Shown here in pieces: positions 10,599 to 21,644 of a stretch of DNA of 64,000 nt. Location of the stretch: NCBI GenBank assembly GCA_021401465.1, contig JADDMT010000125.1:1-64000 (forward strand). The letters are read 5' to 3'. The notes beneath the pieces are model-generated. The model was not told the origin of the DNA. It was given only the letters and a program-made list of their open reading frames with translations, and ran no database searches. Position numbers and translations under genes: made by a program. Source of the stretch: Teratosphaeria epicoccoides (taxonomy: Eukaryota; Ascomycota; Dothideomycetes; Mycosphaerellales; Teratosphaeriaceae). Position 1 is the first letter of the stretch, and each line of letters opens with the position of its first letter.

Positions 10599-12247
10599 AT
10601 GTCGTCGCCGGCATCTCTCCCCGTTCCGCTCGCTGGCCTTCCCGGCATCCAAGACAACATCACAAATCCGCTGAACATGGGCCACTATCAGGATATTTGG
10701 AACCATACGATCCCGAACCGCTCCGGCCTGATTGTCATTGTGTCGATCACCTTCGTCCTACTGGCCTCAGTCGTGTTCTACTTCCGGCAGGGGTCCCGCT
10801 ACCGCCACCGCGTCTTCGGCATCGACGACATCATGTGCATCCTGGCGTACATCACTCTGTCCATAGAAACCGTCCTGGTCTGCATTGCGGCGTACTACGG
10901 ATTCGGAAGGCACCGTGTTTACATCCAGGCTACGCTGCTGAAAGCCCTCTTTTGTTTTTACGTCTACCAGATCTTCTACAAGATCTTGGGAATGTTCACA
11001 AAACTGACGTTTCTAGTCATGTACCTCCGCATCTTCGGCAAGCAGAACAAGAAATTTAGAATCTTCAGCTGGTGCATGATCGCGCTCGTGTCACTGGGGT
11101 CGCTGGTCTTCGCCATCGTGTCGATCTGGCAGTGCACGCCCGTCAGAAAAGCTTGGGACAAGAGCGTCAGCGGCCACTGCGTTGACAACATGGCGTTTTG
11201 GTACTCGCACGCTGTCTGGAACACGTTTTGCGACTGCATCGTCGGTACTGAGCAGCGCCTAAGCAGAACAACCCGACTGACTGCCCGACAGATCTACGTC
11301 ATGCCGATTCCGATGATACGTACGCTGAAGATGAGCAAAGAACAGACGTGGGGCCTGATCTCGGTGTTCGCACTCGGCGCCTTTACAATCGCAGCTTCCG
11401 TCGTCCGAATGGCTGTTCTCGGCGGCAGCGCGAGCGCGACCGACCAGACCTGGGTATGTCTATCAGGGCGAAACAAATGCGTGAAAGACTTATTGACTTT
11501 GACGTGCGACACCCGCCAGGGCTCAAGCATTGCACTGTACTGGACGCAGATCGAAGCGTGTACATCCGTCATCTGCTGCTGCTTGCCCGCTCTACGTGCA
11601 CCTGTCATCAATTGCTGGCACAGAATCCGCAACAAATTGACCGACGCCTCCTCTGGACCAGTGATCGGGCTCCCGTACGATTTTAGACATGAGCAACATG
11701 TCCCCAGGCGGCAATCGCGCATCGACTCACCATACAACGGCGTCAACGATATCGAACTTGGTCGGCCTCGCAGCTCTCTTGTCCGCAAGCCTCCTGCTCG
11801 CAGCCCCGATCTCGGCAATCGTACCACTGTTGAAAGCGTCAACAACTTGAATGCAGAAGATCGCAACGATCCAGCGCCATCCCACAAGGCCAGAGTCGAG
11901 AGCAATTGGTTTGATAACGTCCTCGCCCGCATCGATGATGCCCAGACTTTCCCCGACTTGACCTCGTCTTCCATCCGCTCCCGTACTTCAGAGCGTAATA
12001 GCATTGTCAGCGATCCCAACGACTTCGGAAATGGCGAGCCGGTTGGTTGGCGCGATTGGCCCAAGGTCACCAAGGTGAGAGCCCAAGCTGTCCCCTGCTT
12101 TGCTTCAGCCCTGCCTAACTCGTATCACCCTAGACTACCGACGTGCGCGTCAGCTCGCATGAGATCGATGCCATTAGGCCCGTCAGGCGTGAGGATCAGG
12201 AGCCGACCTTTGAGGAGCTTTTGGCTGCTGGGCCAAGGCAAGCTTGA
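10599..12247 (+). CDS. PTH11-like seven-helix membrane protein (fungal rhodopsin domain)
   Basis: Predicted integral plasma-membrane protein of the fungal rhodopsin-domain/PTH11-like group; some members act in surface or host sensing. Three introns restore the frame: 11241-11291 (51 nt), 11454-11519 (66 nt, GTATGT donor) and 12075-12133 (59 nt, CTAAC branch, TAG acceptor), giving 490 residues. Around seven hydrophobic segments lie in the first 300 residues. Family hallmarks are visible: GIDDIMCILAY after helix 1, the WQCTPV motif, the join CDCIIYVMPIPMI across intron 1, and ALYWTQIEACTSVICCCLPALR after intron 2. The C-terminal ~190 residues are a hydrophilic, Ser/Arg-rich tail ending EELLAAGPRQA. 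No N-terminal CFEM cysteine domain is present. Ligand and pathway cannot be read from sequence. Confidence 0.85.
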
Positions 12248-12754
12248 GAAATAGCCGACCAGGAGGTGACCAGAAGGAACACGATGACATGAGGACATGA
12301 TAATTTGGGAAGCGATTGTACACTGAGAGGTCTTTGGACATGTGACAACAGGTATTGTCACATGCAAGCAACAGATAGCATTGCAATGAGACCCGGTTCA
12401 GATTCTCTCAGAGCATGAAGATTCATCACCCAAAGAGCCCAACAACTTGTGAGTCGTCTGATGGAGGGACCTATACCCTTGTCGTACCAGAAGACCGCAT
12501 TGTATCGAGAATAGAAGGCCTTGATGTAAGAGGAGTAGACATGGAATTGGAGGAGAGCACCCAAGGACCTGCCGAGGACGGAAAAACCTGCGGGTCTGGA
12601 ACAATATTGCTCCGAGCGCTCAGGCCGACTGATGGACCTCGCTAACTTCATATTACCTTATGGCGTCCGTTGTTTCGCTCGATTGCATTGCTGGACAATC
12701 CACTTCAAGCCTGGAGACTTCCATAACAGGAGACCCTCTGAACCAAGGATCATA
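12248..12754. promoter_or_regulatory. Intergenic region upstream of the CysA-like gene
   Basis: Roughly 500 bases with no independent gene. The frame of the downstream gene is open back to an ATG at 12632, but the residues before 12755 do not look like a targeting peptide, while those after it do. I therefore take this as 3' flank plus promoter. Confidence 0.45.
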
Positions 12755-14326
12755 ATGGCAGCACCGCGAACCCTCGCAGGTGCATTACGAGCAGCAGCAC
12801 CACGAGCAGCATCAAAAACAAACTCACGTACCCGCTGCATACCACTTCAACGAAGGATCCACAATGCTGGGCAGCGCCCAGCTCAGCCTGCTCACCGTCC
12901 AGGGACCAAGCAGACAATACTGGAAGTACCAGCATCGTCAAATCCCCAACTGGCTTTCCCATGCTTGGACAATGTAGAGCAGAGAACGCAGAAGCTTAAC
13001 AGTAGGAGATCGATGTCTGGGCCTGAGCCCTCGTACACTACTGGAGCCCATGAAAAGTTCTACTCGAGTGAGCCCTTCTTAACGGATTGGGGAGGTGTGC
13101 TGCCGGGCTTCGACATAGCGTATGAGACGTGGGGCATGCCGAATGCCGACAACAGCAATGCTATCCTGCTGCACACTGGATTGTCTGCCAGCAGTCATGC
13201 ACACAGCACAGAGCGCAACCCGAAGCCCGGTTGGTGGGAGAAGTTCATTGGGTCGGGCGCACCACTAGATACAGATAAGTACTTTGTCATTTGCACAAAC
13301 GTGCTTGGTGGATGCTATGGCAGTACTGGACCATCGAGCCTAGACCCTATCAGCAAGCGGCCGTATGCCACCAGCTTTCCGATTTTGACGATGGAGGACA
13401 TGGTGCGGGCTCAGTTCAGGCTGCTGGATGGTTTGGGTATCAACCGCTTGTACGCGAGCGTTGGCAACAGTATGGGTGGTATGCAGTCTTTGGCAGCTGG
13501 CGTACTCTTCCCCGACCGCGTAGCACGTGTTGTCTCGGTATCTGGATGCGCTAGGAGTCATCCTTACAGCATTGCGATGCGACATACGCAGCGTCAAGTT
13601 CTGATGGCTGATCCGTCATGGGCGAAGACACGTGGCAGCTACTACAGTCAGGTACCTCCTCATCAAGGCATGAAGCTTGCACGACAGATCGCGACAGTCA
13701 CTTACCGTTCCGGACCTGAGTGGGAAAAGCGATTCGGGCGCCAGCGTGCAGACTCGTCAAAGCCGCCCGCGCTCTGCCCTGACTTCTTGATCGAGACCTA
13801 CCTTGACCACGCAGGTGAGAAGTGGTGTCTCGAGTACGATGCTAACAGTCTGCTGTACGTCAGCAAAGCCATGGACCTCTTCGATCTCGGCAAAGGGCTA
13901 CAAGATGCGACTGCAATGCGACGGCACGAGAATGCTGGCAAGCTGCAAAGTGCAATGAGCCAGAGCCTACCAACCGACGCATGCACTTTGAGCCTACCAG
14001 ATGAACCGTACCAGGAGACCGAATCTTCGTCGGAGATCATGGCTGGCAACACAGAGACATCGCAAGCCGCTGTTGATCAACTCTCCGAAGATCTAGTCAA
14101 AGGCATGACGCCTCTACGCGACACTCCCACTTTGGTCATGGGTGTGGCGAGCGACATCCTATTTCCAGCATTTCAGCAACGGGAGATAGCAGAGACGCTT
14201 CGCAAGACGGGCAATAAGCGTGTCACCCACGTCGAGCTTGGCGAGGATCGGTCGTTGTTTGGACATGACACGTTCTTGCTCGATTTAGAGGGAGTGGGTG
14301 GCGAGATCAGGAGATTCTTGGGCTGA
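12755..14326 (+). CDS. cysA: Serine O-acyltransferase, MetX/CysA family, mitochondrial
   Basis: Alpha/beta-hydrolase acyltransferase of the homoserine/serine O-acetyltransferase family. The fungal CysA/Cys2 branch acylates L-serine for cysteine synthesis in mitochondria. The chosen ATG at 12755 has a good context (A at -3, G at +4) and opens an Ala/Arg-rich, acid-free presequence of about 60 residues. The result is 523 residues, close to my recollection of the CysA length. The nucleophile elbow GNSMGGMQS puts Ser near residue 239. The acid is in VASDILFPAFQ and the His in FGHDTFLLD near the C-terminus. The stretches NAILLHTGLSASSHAHS and ALCPDFLIETYLDHAGEKW are typical of the CysA rather than the Met2 paralogue (from memory). 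No introns. An upstream in-frame ATG at 12632 is an alternative start. Confidence 0.88.
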   Translation: MAAPRTLAGALRAAAPRAASKTNSRTRCIPLQRRIHNAGQRPAQPAHRPGTKQTILEVPASSNPQLAFPCLDNVEQRTQKLNSRRSMSGPEPSYTTGAHEKFYSSEPFLTDWGGVLPGFDIAYETWGMPNADNSNAILLHTGLSASSHAHSTERNPKPGWWEKFIGSGAPLDTDKYFVICTNVLGGCYGSTGPSSLDPISKRPYATSFPILTMEDMVRAQFRLLDGLGINRLYASVGNSMGGMQSLAAGVLFPDRVARVVSVSGCARSHPYSIAMRHTQRQVLMADPSWAKTRGSYYSQVPPHQGMKLARQIATVTYRSGPEWEKRFGRQRADSSKPPALCPDFLIETYLDHAGEKWCLEYDANSLLYVSKAMDLFDLGKGLQDATAMRRHENAGKLQSAMSQSLPTDACTLSLPDEPYQETESSSEIMAGNTETSQAAVDQLSEDLVKGMTPLRDTPTLVMGVASDILFPAFQQREIAETLRKTGNKRVTHVELGEDRSLFGHDTFLLDLEGVGGEIRRFLG

Positions 14327-15277
14327 GAGGAATGTTTGAGTCCCTATATCATCATGAAGATGATTGGTGCAGCCCCCCGGCTCTCCGGAAATCTGAATAT
14401 GCGTTTAATGGAGCATGCTCATATAGCAATGGCAACAAGATCTTGGAGGACGTGGTAGCCGACGGAGCCAATCGTTTTAGTCATGCCTTCGCCGAGCGAA
14501 TCGGAACCGGTCGGTCCACGACATCCGCTCCAAGCATAACGCCTTAGCCGGAGCCCAGCCTCCCTGCAGGACGCTCTGGATCGCCACTCAACCGAGCAGA
14601 GCAAAGCCCTCTGCATCCTCCTTCCTTCCCGCAAATGATAACTGCAGTGGGAGGCCGATCAGCGTAGAGAGCTGGGCCGGTCAAGGTAAAGCTGGTGACG
14701 ATGGTCTGTGGTATCTGGCCCTTCTGTCTGTGCCTTTCTGATGCATCCGGCAGCTTGGCTTCGTACACGCCGTCATCCAGCCAATCGGATTGCGACAGCA
14801 AGCTTCCATGTGTACTCAACCTTAGCCGTTTGCCGTGGTATCCGAAAAGGCAACACTCCCCTTCGCCAAGCTCCGGACGGCTGAAGAATTGCGCTTGAGG
14901 GAGAAAATATGGGAGAAGCAGCGTGACAACCTGACAGCCAATTGACACTGCAAACACTGTGTCCAGGATGGAATTGTAACCTTCAATCCCGAGGGCATTG
15001 CCCAGCAATCTGAGGCCAGTGCACCAGTGTGCGCCGTTGGCTCAGACCAGAACTTTGGTTATGCTGCGGAGCTCTGAAAGCTGTTGGGTGAAGACAAGTC
15101 GGCGTAGGGAATCTCAGCGTATCGCGGCACCGAGGCACCATCCAGCACAAGCATGTGCGTCCTCTCTTCCGCAGGAAATGCATGGTCCGGTTTGACCTTC
15201 GATTGAACAGCGATATGTGGCAAGGCGGTCAGACCCGCAACCTGGTAACAGGGTTTGACATCCCACAAACTGACACT
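14327..15277. other. Interval with no supported gene
   Basis: A 154-codon minus-strand ORF at 14544-15008 covers part of this stretch. It begins with a hydrophobic segment, but I see no family motif, no start context and no introns linking it to anything. It may be another remnant of the decayed 14.5-16.2 kb block. Confidence 0.4.
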
Positions 15278-16224
15278 CTATGCATCACTCATGTCATACC
15301 GCCGCTTGTACTTGCTGGGTGGCTGCAGGAGATGCTGCACTCCATCAGCTGATTGCTGGCGTTGGCTAAAGAACCGTGCAGAGGCCTTGAACTCGCTGTT
15401 CAGTGTGTCCAGCTTTGGCCGCTGTCGCACCAAGCCTATCAATGCATACGACACGTCAGCAGGATGCTTGCGGCTCAACAGCCACCTGAACATGATACTC
15501 GCCAACAAGATCATGAGGTTCAGTTGCATCAAGTGAACGCTGGACTGATAGTGGACGACGAGCTTGCGGAACTGCTTGCCAACGTCCAAGAGCATGGTGA
15601 GGTGGCGTCGGAACATGATCGTCCGCGGCTTGGAGCCACGGGTGTAACCCTGCATATCTTTTAGAAAATGCCAGAGCAGCAATTCTGGCAGCGTCCCAAG
15701 TCGCCTACCCCATTCGGCAAGATATTGGTTCGTGTCAGAGCTTCATCCTCTGCGATCTCGCGGACTCTCGGCTCTGTTCCAGAATGATAGCCACTGGATA
15801 CACAAGCATATTCGAGCCAAATGGCGTCTAAGCACGCCTCCTGAGCAGTCTTCATCCTACATGCAGCAAGCAGTGCTCGATTGAAAATGTTGGGGCGCTC
15901 CCTGAAGTACTGAATTGGAATGTAAGGGTACGAGACGAAGCAGTACCACGGATGCTCCCTATCGGCATTTTCTCTGCGCCAATGCTCGACGCTTCTGTGG
16001 GTGACTTGGGCGCGAGAAACGCCTGTCAAGGATCCTGAAGTCCTCGGACCCCTCGCACGTTTCTCGAGAACACTTTCTTCGACCTCCCGACGTCGGTGCG
16101 CAGAGCCTGGGTTGTCGACTTTGGATGTATTCATGTTATGGATTGGATTGCGTGGCGGGAAGTGCCCTGGCTGTCTCTCACGTGATATTTCTGGCGTACA
16201 ATTGTTGAGCAGCGCGGAAATCAC
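15278..16224 (-). pseudogene. Broken minus-strand gene, transcription-factor-like
   Basis: Two minus-strand frames are protein-like. The upstream one (16224 to about 15740) contains YPYIPIQYFRERPNIFNRALLAAC followed by a helix; this resembles the start of the middle homology region of fungal Zn2Cys6 regulators (similarity from memory). The downstream one (to 15278) reads YLAEWGRRLGTLPELLLWHF and then a long helical, partly hydrophobic segment. They lie in different frames and overlap near 15700-15760. I found no GT-AG pair that joins them cleanly, so a one-base lesion is likely. No Cys6 zinc cluster is visible in the N-terminal part. Function is not assigned. Confidence 0.35.
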
Positions 16225-16757
16225 GCCTTTGCAATCTGTAATGCCAACGCCGCGGCGTCTTTAAAGAAATAACGTTGATGCATCTGGTGCGTGGCCTCGT
16301 ACCACGCCACAACGGCTTACTCTAGTATCAGACACCAGTTCAAGGCAACCTCAGAGCGTTGAGCATCGCTATCAGACACGCAGCTAGGAAGTTTTAAAAA
16401 GCGTCCTATCTAGTCTAGCCAGAGCCACCACGTCTCAGTACTTTTCGCCTGCCGAGGGTGTCCACACAAATCAAGATCATTCCTACACAAAGCCCTTGAT
16501 CATCCACTGATTGCTCCAGGTCGCATGCATGGATGAATCGTAAGAGATCGTCCAGCTCAACAGCATAGATCCAGTTTGTGCATGTTAACACCGGTAGTAG
16601 TAGCAGCAGTGCCAGTCCATCCTATGATTCAGGAAAGGCATTCAGGAAAGGCAATCAGCGCCGATACAACTGTTCTTCGACTCTCCACTCATCGCGTGCA
16701 CAGCAAATTCATGGCGAGCTCGGTCCACCTCATCTCCAGCTCTCTTGCACGGGACTC
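16225..16757. other. Intergenic stretch 3' of NOC3
   Basis: No coding potential seen beyond short shadows. It separates the broken minus-strand gene from the 3' end of NOC3. Confidence 0.5.
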
Positions 16758-18489
16758 CTACCTCCTCGCCTCAACAACCTTCTCCTCCAGCGCCTTCACA
16801 CCCGCTTTCACCCTGTCGTCAAAATGCAACCTCAGCAGCTCCCCCTCCCACACGGTCGCGGCAAACGGATTCGAACTCTCGATCCCCTCGGCCCGGGCGT
16901 CAAAGACCCCATCCCCTTTCCTCTCCTCCGTCACCCACAAACTCGCCACCTTTTTCCCGTGCGTCTTGGCGACGTCATCCAGTAATGCCAAGACAGCTTG
17001 TGCGCTTTTCGACGGGAGGTGCAGCGACGCTGTCATCAGTTGTTTCGTGAAAGCCGCCACGCGGCTAGCGGGCACGGACTTTGTGGCTGTGGGCGGGAGG
17101 AGGACGGCGTGGAGGGAGCGGAGGAGGAGGACGGCGGTGGTGGCGAGATTGACTTTTGCGTCGTTGAAGGAGGAGGAAGGGAGGGGAAGGCCGTTGGGGT
17201 CGGCGAGGTGCGGAGGTTTCTGAGCGGAAAGCTCGAGGGCGGGGTTTTGGGAGAGGGGCAGGAGAATGCGATAGAGGTGCGTCGTGAAAAATGTCAGGTC
17301 GAGGGATAAGGACGGAGCGGATTTGACGATCTCGGTTTGGCCTTGGAGGAGGGCGGAGGCGGTTATGATGGAGAGGAGGGATTCGCGGGTGGCGTCCCGC
17401 TGGACAATCTGATCATGGTCGTGTGTGTCGTCGCTGTTTTTTTGGGCGGCGGCGGAGTCATCCGATTGCAGCGACGCTTCGACTTCGATTATGAGATCTT
17501 TGAGGACTTCGAGGACGTCGCCGAAGAAGTCTTGGTTGATGAGGTGGCTGTACTTGGCTAGACCTTCGAGGACGGCGCCCATGAGGTGTTGAACTCGGGC
17601 TTTCAGGATGCGGAAGTAGGCGATGAAGACGAGTTTTAGGGTCTCAGCTTGGTTCTTGTCTCGTTCCTCGTATGAGACCACAGCGTCGGCCTCTTTCATC
17701 TCCTTTTCGACCTGCTTTCGCTCACGCAACACTTTTCTTTCCCGCTTTGTGCGGAACTCGCGATGCTTTTTGCTCTGCTTCTTCCTCCCAGCATCCTGAC
17801 CTTGCTCGTCTTTATCGACGCTGTTGGTCGAGGCCTTGTGCGTGAACTCGGACAAGAGTCTGAGATGCAAAAAGGTATTCAGCACCCGCTCATTGACCTG
17901 CCAATTCTTCGCTTTCATCATCCTCGTCAACTGCCCGACCACCTCCAGACTCGCATGTCCCTCCTCATCCTCCCGAAACAAGTCCACAACGGCCTCTGCG
18001 CATTTCTCTCCATCCTGCCCCAGCCTGCGCGCGCCCAGCTTCTTCACCAGAATGCCAATCAGCTCATTCCTCATGTTGAAGTGCGGAACTGCCTTCAACA
18101 ACGCCGTCGTGCACGCCACGGCCACAGCACTCAAATCCCGATCTCCTGCCAGCTTCTCCAACGTCTTCACGTAATCCCTGTAAGCACCCAACAGCCCCTG
18201 CTCAAACGTGCGCAGCTTCTTAACATCCTTGCTGACCTTCCCACCCAAATCATCTTTCCCCAATGGGCGAATGCGATAGCCTGGGACGATGTCCTTGTAC
18301 ACGGCCAACTGCGTGCCCAGCGCCAACTTAGTGACGGTCAAGTTCTGCGTGTTCCGCGCCATCTCCGCCAATTGACCCAACTGTCCCACATTCTCCTCGG
18401 GACTCTCGCTGACGTGTCCTGCAATGCGCGCCAAGTCCTCCTGCGCCTGTCGGATCTCTTCTTTGGGTGACAGTCTGGGCTTGGACAGC

Positions 18490-18521
<32 letters not shown>

Positions 18522-18821
18522 TGGTGGTGGTGGTGCTGATGGTGGTGGTGCCGGCGTCGTGTCTATGTCTGCGATGCCGCTGTCTTTCTCCTCCGCGTCG
18601 CCCCCCCTTTCGACTCCCTGTCCGTGCCGCGCATTCTCCTTCCATCCTTCCGCCGTCTTGACCAGCAGTTTGTCGGCTTTCTTTTCCTCCTTCTCCTCCT
18701 TCTTCTTCTTTTTGCGCGGTCGCGTCTCGTAGTCTTGCTCCAGGTCCCATTGCGCAAAACCGGGCAGTCCATCAGATGAAGCTGGACTCAGTCGTCTTCT
18801 CTTCGTCGCCGGCTCTGCCAT
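16758..18821 (-). CDS. NOC3: Nucleolar complex protein 3 (Noc3)
   Basis: Component of the Noc2-Noc3 complex that accompanies pre-60S ribosomal particles from nucleolus to nucleoplasm; in yeast it is also linked to replication origins. Intronless, 687 residues, starting MAEPATKRRRLSP. A Lys/Glu-rich coiled segment (about 35-75) and a run of about 15 prolines (near 100) precede the conserved NOC3 region, which begins around SPKEEIRQAQEDLARIAG. The CBF/Mak21-like C-terminal half includes a basic KKQSKKHREFRTKRERK stretch followed by AETLKLVFIAYFRILK. Length is near the family norm. It is divergently transcribed from NIP7, another 60S assembly factor, with only 148 bp between the start codons. 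Confidence 0.9.
18482..18548. repeat. GGT/GGC trinucleotide run in NOC3
   Basis: An imperfect GGTGGC/GGT array on the + strand encodes the polyproline run of Noc3 on the minus strand. Such arrays change length easily, so the proline count is likely to vary among isolates. Confidence 0.75.
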
Positions 18822-18969
18822 TGTTTACAGCCCAATGTGGAATTTTATACGACAAAAAGTCGAAGCTGCAATAAATCTTGGCTGGAATTTCCCTTGCCGA
18901 GTGGAATTTTACATCTACCTCCTACCATCAACCACCACCACCACCACCACCACCACCACACCATCCACA
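18822..18969. promoter_or_regulatory. Shared divergent promoter of NOC3 and NIP7
   Basis: The 148 bases between the two start codons must contain both promoters and 5' UTRs. The NIP7-proximal side carries a run of about ten ACC triplets (about 18929-18960). No clear TATA box is seen. Repeated GGAATTT/AATTTT-like words occur around 18839-18912. Confidence 0.6.
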
Positions 18970-19618
18970 ATGCGTCCCCTCACCGACACCGAGACCAAAA
19001 CCCTCTTCGACAAACTCGCTAACTATACCGGCCGCTCCCTCACCGCCCTCCTCACCGATACCGCCCTCACCACCACCACCAGCAAATCCCACATCTCCCC
19101 CGACCGCTACGTCTTCCGCATCCAAGCCTCCCGCGTCTACTACGTCCGGGAATCCCTCGCCAACCTCGCCACTTCCGTCGCCCGCGACAATCTCCTCTCT
19201 CTCGGCACCTGTCTGGGCAAATTCACCAAGACCGGGAAGTTCCGCCTGCATGTCACCGCGCTGGATGTCATTGCGCCGCACGCGAGATATAAGGTGTGGG
19301 TCAAGGCCAATGGGGAGATGCCGTTTCTGTATGGCGGGCACGTGGTCAAGGCGCATGTGGGGAGGTGGAGTGAGGATTGTCCGGAGCACCAGGGCGTCGT
19401 GGTTATGAGTATGAACGATACGCCGTTGGTAGGGATTCTCAAGATCTCAACGCGCTTCATCTGCTGCTATGTACTGATATGGGATGATCTAGGGGTTCGG
19501 AGTCACGGCACGCAGTACGGCGGAGGCGAGGAGACTGGATCCTACGGGTATTGTCACGTTTAGGCAAGCGGATGTCGGAGAATACCTGCGTGACGAGGAC
19601 ACGCTGTTCGCCTCCTGA
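18970..19618 (+). CDS. NIP7: 60S ribosome biogenesis protein Nip7
   Basis: Small RNA-binding protein needed for pre-rRNA processing and 60S assembly. Starting at the ATG at 18970 (MRPLTDTETKTLFDKLANY), exon 1 runs to 19428 and a 64-nt intron (19429-19492, donor GTAGGG, acceptor CTAG) is removed. Exon 2 restores GFGVTARSTAEARRLDPTG and ends at 19618, giving 194 residues, slightly longer than the usual ~180. The N-terminal pre-PUA domain is followed by a C-terminal PUA domain (FLYGGHVVKAHVGR, then GIVTFRQADVGEYLRDED). Without splicing the frame runs into unrelated sequence. The upstream in-frame ATG at 18835 translates the promoter triplet run and is unlikely to be used. Confidence 0.93.
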
Positions 19619-19709
19619 AGGCTTCATATCAGCGGCATAGCATTATGACAACGACGAAGAAGACGCGACGGCATGGCCACCACCCGGTCGAGATCGATAC
19701 ATAGCACCC

Positions 19710-19976
19710 ATGACCGCCGAGGGAAAGCGTCGCTTATGCTACAATTGCATACGGAAGATGGACAGCTCTACCCTCTCCGAGCAGGAAGCAATCCTTGACC
19801 GGTCACACTTCGATCCTCATGTCACGGGACGCGGCAAACATGTAGGAAGGACCATCCTCACGGCTCAGCAATACCCAGCGGCGCTCGTCGACGAGAGATT
19901 CGTGCGCCTGCTGAAACGCAAAGGCATTGGCATGCGCACAAGGAACAAAATATCAGCATCCCTACAACGACTATGA
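19710..19976 (+). CDS. Hypothetical small protein
   Basis: 88 codons with ATG and stop and a Cys pair (CYNC) near the N-terminus. The C-terminal half is basic (VRLLKRKGIGMRTRNK). It begins 91 bases after the NIP7 stop, so it may simply be NIP7 3' UTR. No family recognised. Confidence 0.2.
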   Translation: MTAEGKRRLCYNCIRKMDSSTLSEQEAILDRSHFDPHVTGRGKHVGRTILTAQQYPAALVDERFVRLLKRKGIGMRTRNKISASLQRL

Positions 19977-20459
19977 GCTAGCAAGTCCGCTCGCAAGAAC
20001 AAGAGAATCTTGATCTTCAGCACCTCCAAGCATCACCCCGTTCATATTTAGAACGACGGCTGTCAGGAGCAGTACATGCTCGCGGTCATGCGCACGAAAC
20101 CTCGCTGCTTCGAGAAACAAGACATTCAGCTCGACACCTGCAAGGCAAACAACAAGTCGCGGATGCACACATTCTGCTTCACAATGGCGCTGACAACACT
20201 TTTTGTGTGTGATTCCCACTGTCGATGGTCTGTACTGATTCTGTTCCGCATACCTCACCGTACACGACTGTACCGCCGAGAAAAGAAAAAAGAAAAAAGC
20301 GCTTCCTCATCATCGCCAGAGTCACGCTTTCACCAAAAAAAAAAAAGAAGAGAAAAAAAATCAATAATAACCGCCCCTCATACTCGTGACGACCTCCCCA
20401 TCCGACCACCTCCTCACCTTCTCCCCCTTTCACGTCGGGTTGCCCACCCAATGCCTACT

Positions 20460-20696
20460 CAGCTCCCCCTTCCAGTTCCGCACGCGCGCATTTCTCCCGA
20501 CAAACTTGCTGCAGATCCCCATACTTCTTGCACGCCGTCTATACCCAACGCCAGCCCGTGCGGTCACGGATTTGTTGTTTTTTTGGAGACCCGTGGTGTC
20601 GGGGTGGCATTTGCAGTCGGTGTAGTAGGCGCAGGTGGTTGTGGAGCGGGGAAGCGATGGTGAGGAGGTGCGTGGAGCGTGGTGGTTGTGTGACAA
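20460..20696 (-). CDS. Possible small cysteine-rich protein, uncertain
   Basis: The minus strand contains TTTCAYYTDCKCHPDTTG and, in another frame about 30 bases on, TACKKYGDLQQVCREKCAR. The cysteine spacing looks like small fungal secreted proteins. The two parts would need a very short intron (about 29 nt), and no signal peptide is obvious upstream. I list it only as a candidate. Confidence 0.2.
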
Positions 20697-21644
20697 GGTT
20701 TGCAGGCGATGAATGTGGTTCGGTTTGGTTTGGTGGGCTGAGTGGAGGCTCGGAGCGGCTAAGGCCTATTTTGATGGGTGGAGATTGGGATTGGGGGAAG
20801 GAGGTGGCTGAAATCGAGGCGGGATGGTTGCTTGGGGAGTTGCGTGGGCCATTTTGTTCTCATATGCCTCGGGTTCTAGGAGCGTGGAAGTCTTACGAGG
20901 TAGTGCAAGATTGCAGATCCCTCGATGACAGTCCTCCATTTCCTGTACGCGCCATATCTGAGGAACGTCGTCCTGTGATGGAAAGCTCCCTATCCACTGG
21001 CCTCTGTCCCAGACGACCAATGTGGTGACGCTCCTCCACGTCTTTGCTAGCCCTCGATGAGCCTCTTAGCCTGTCCTAGCACTTGCCTACAATGCCTCCG
21101 CCTGTACCATGTTTCGAGTCAGCAACCTCGAAGTTCGGCGCATCTTCGCCACGGCACCTCAGGCTGGATACCGATTGTCGACTTCGTCGTCTGGTGGATC
21201 GATGACCTCGCCGCTCGGCTCAGTACCTCTCGTGACCATGCTGACTTCACGGTGCTGATAGCAACATCGTGTGCACATCTCCGCGAAACCTGACGGCTGG
21301 ATCGGTATTGCCTCGCCCGATCGGGCGCGACTGTATTTCCACGAGGTTGGTTCGCTGAAGGTCGAGGGTGTGGCAAGCTTCCGAGCCTTGCAGCAGTGTC
21401 GTGCCGATGTCTGACACAGTATCAACAGCGATGACATATCAAGAGATGGTTCCGAGCAAGCACGCCTCGTACCAATGGGCTTCTGCCAGCCGGTTATGTG
21501 CATTTTAGCCGGTACGGACTTCTGGAATGCTGCCTGGAATTTCTGAAGAGACCTTGTCGAAGTCAAGCAGGCCGCTGTATCCAGATCGAAACAGTTGACG
21601 CTGCTGAGTTTGTGGATCGCTCGTTGGCAAGACGAGGCGCCGAG

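Larger units (their letters stand above)
19619..21644. other. Interval with no firmly supported gene
   Basis: An 88-codon plus ORF (19710-19976, containing CYNCIRKM) and a minus ORF at 20430-20696 are the best candidates; both are listed separately. Around 20280-20365 there is a purine-rich A/AG stretch. The rest shows only overlapping short frames. Confidence 0.4.

Noticed and set aside
11294..12073. 259-codon minus ORF
   Set aside because: Antisense shadow of the PTH11-like gene, whose introns and motifs are well supported.
14544..15008. Minus ORF that briefly suggested an amidase C-terminus
   Set aside because: No Ser-Ser-Lys signature or conserved amidase motif can be found in any frame.
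17763..18470. 235-codon plus ORF
   Set aside because: Antisense shadow of NOC3.
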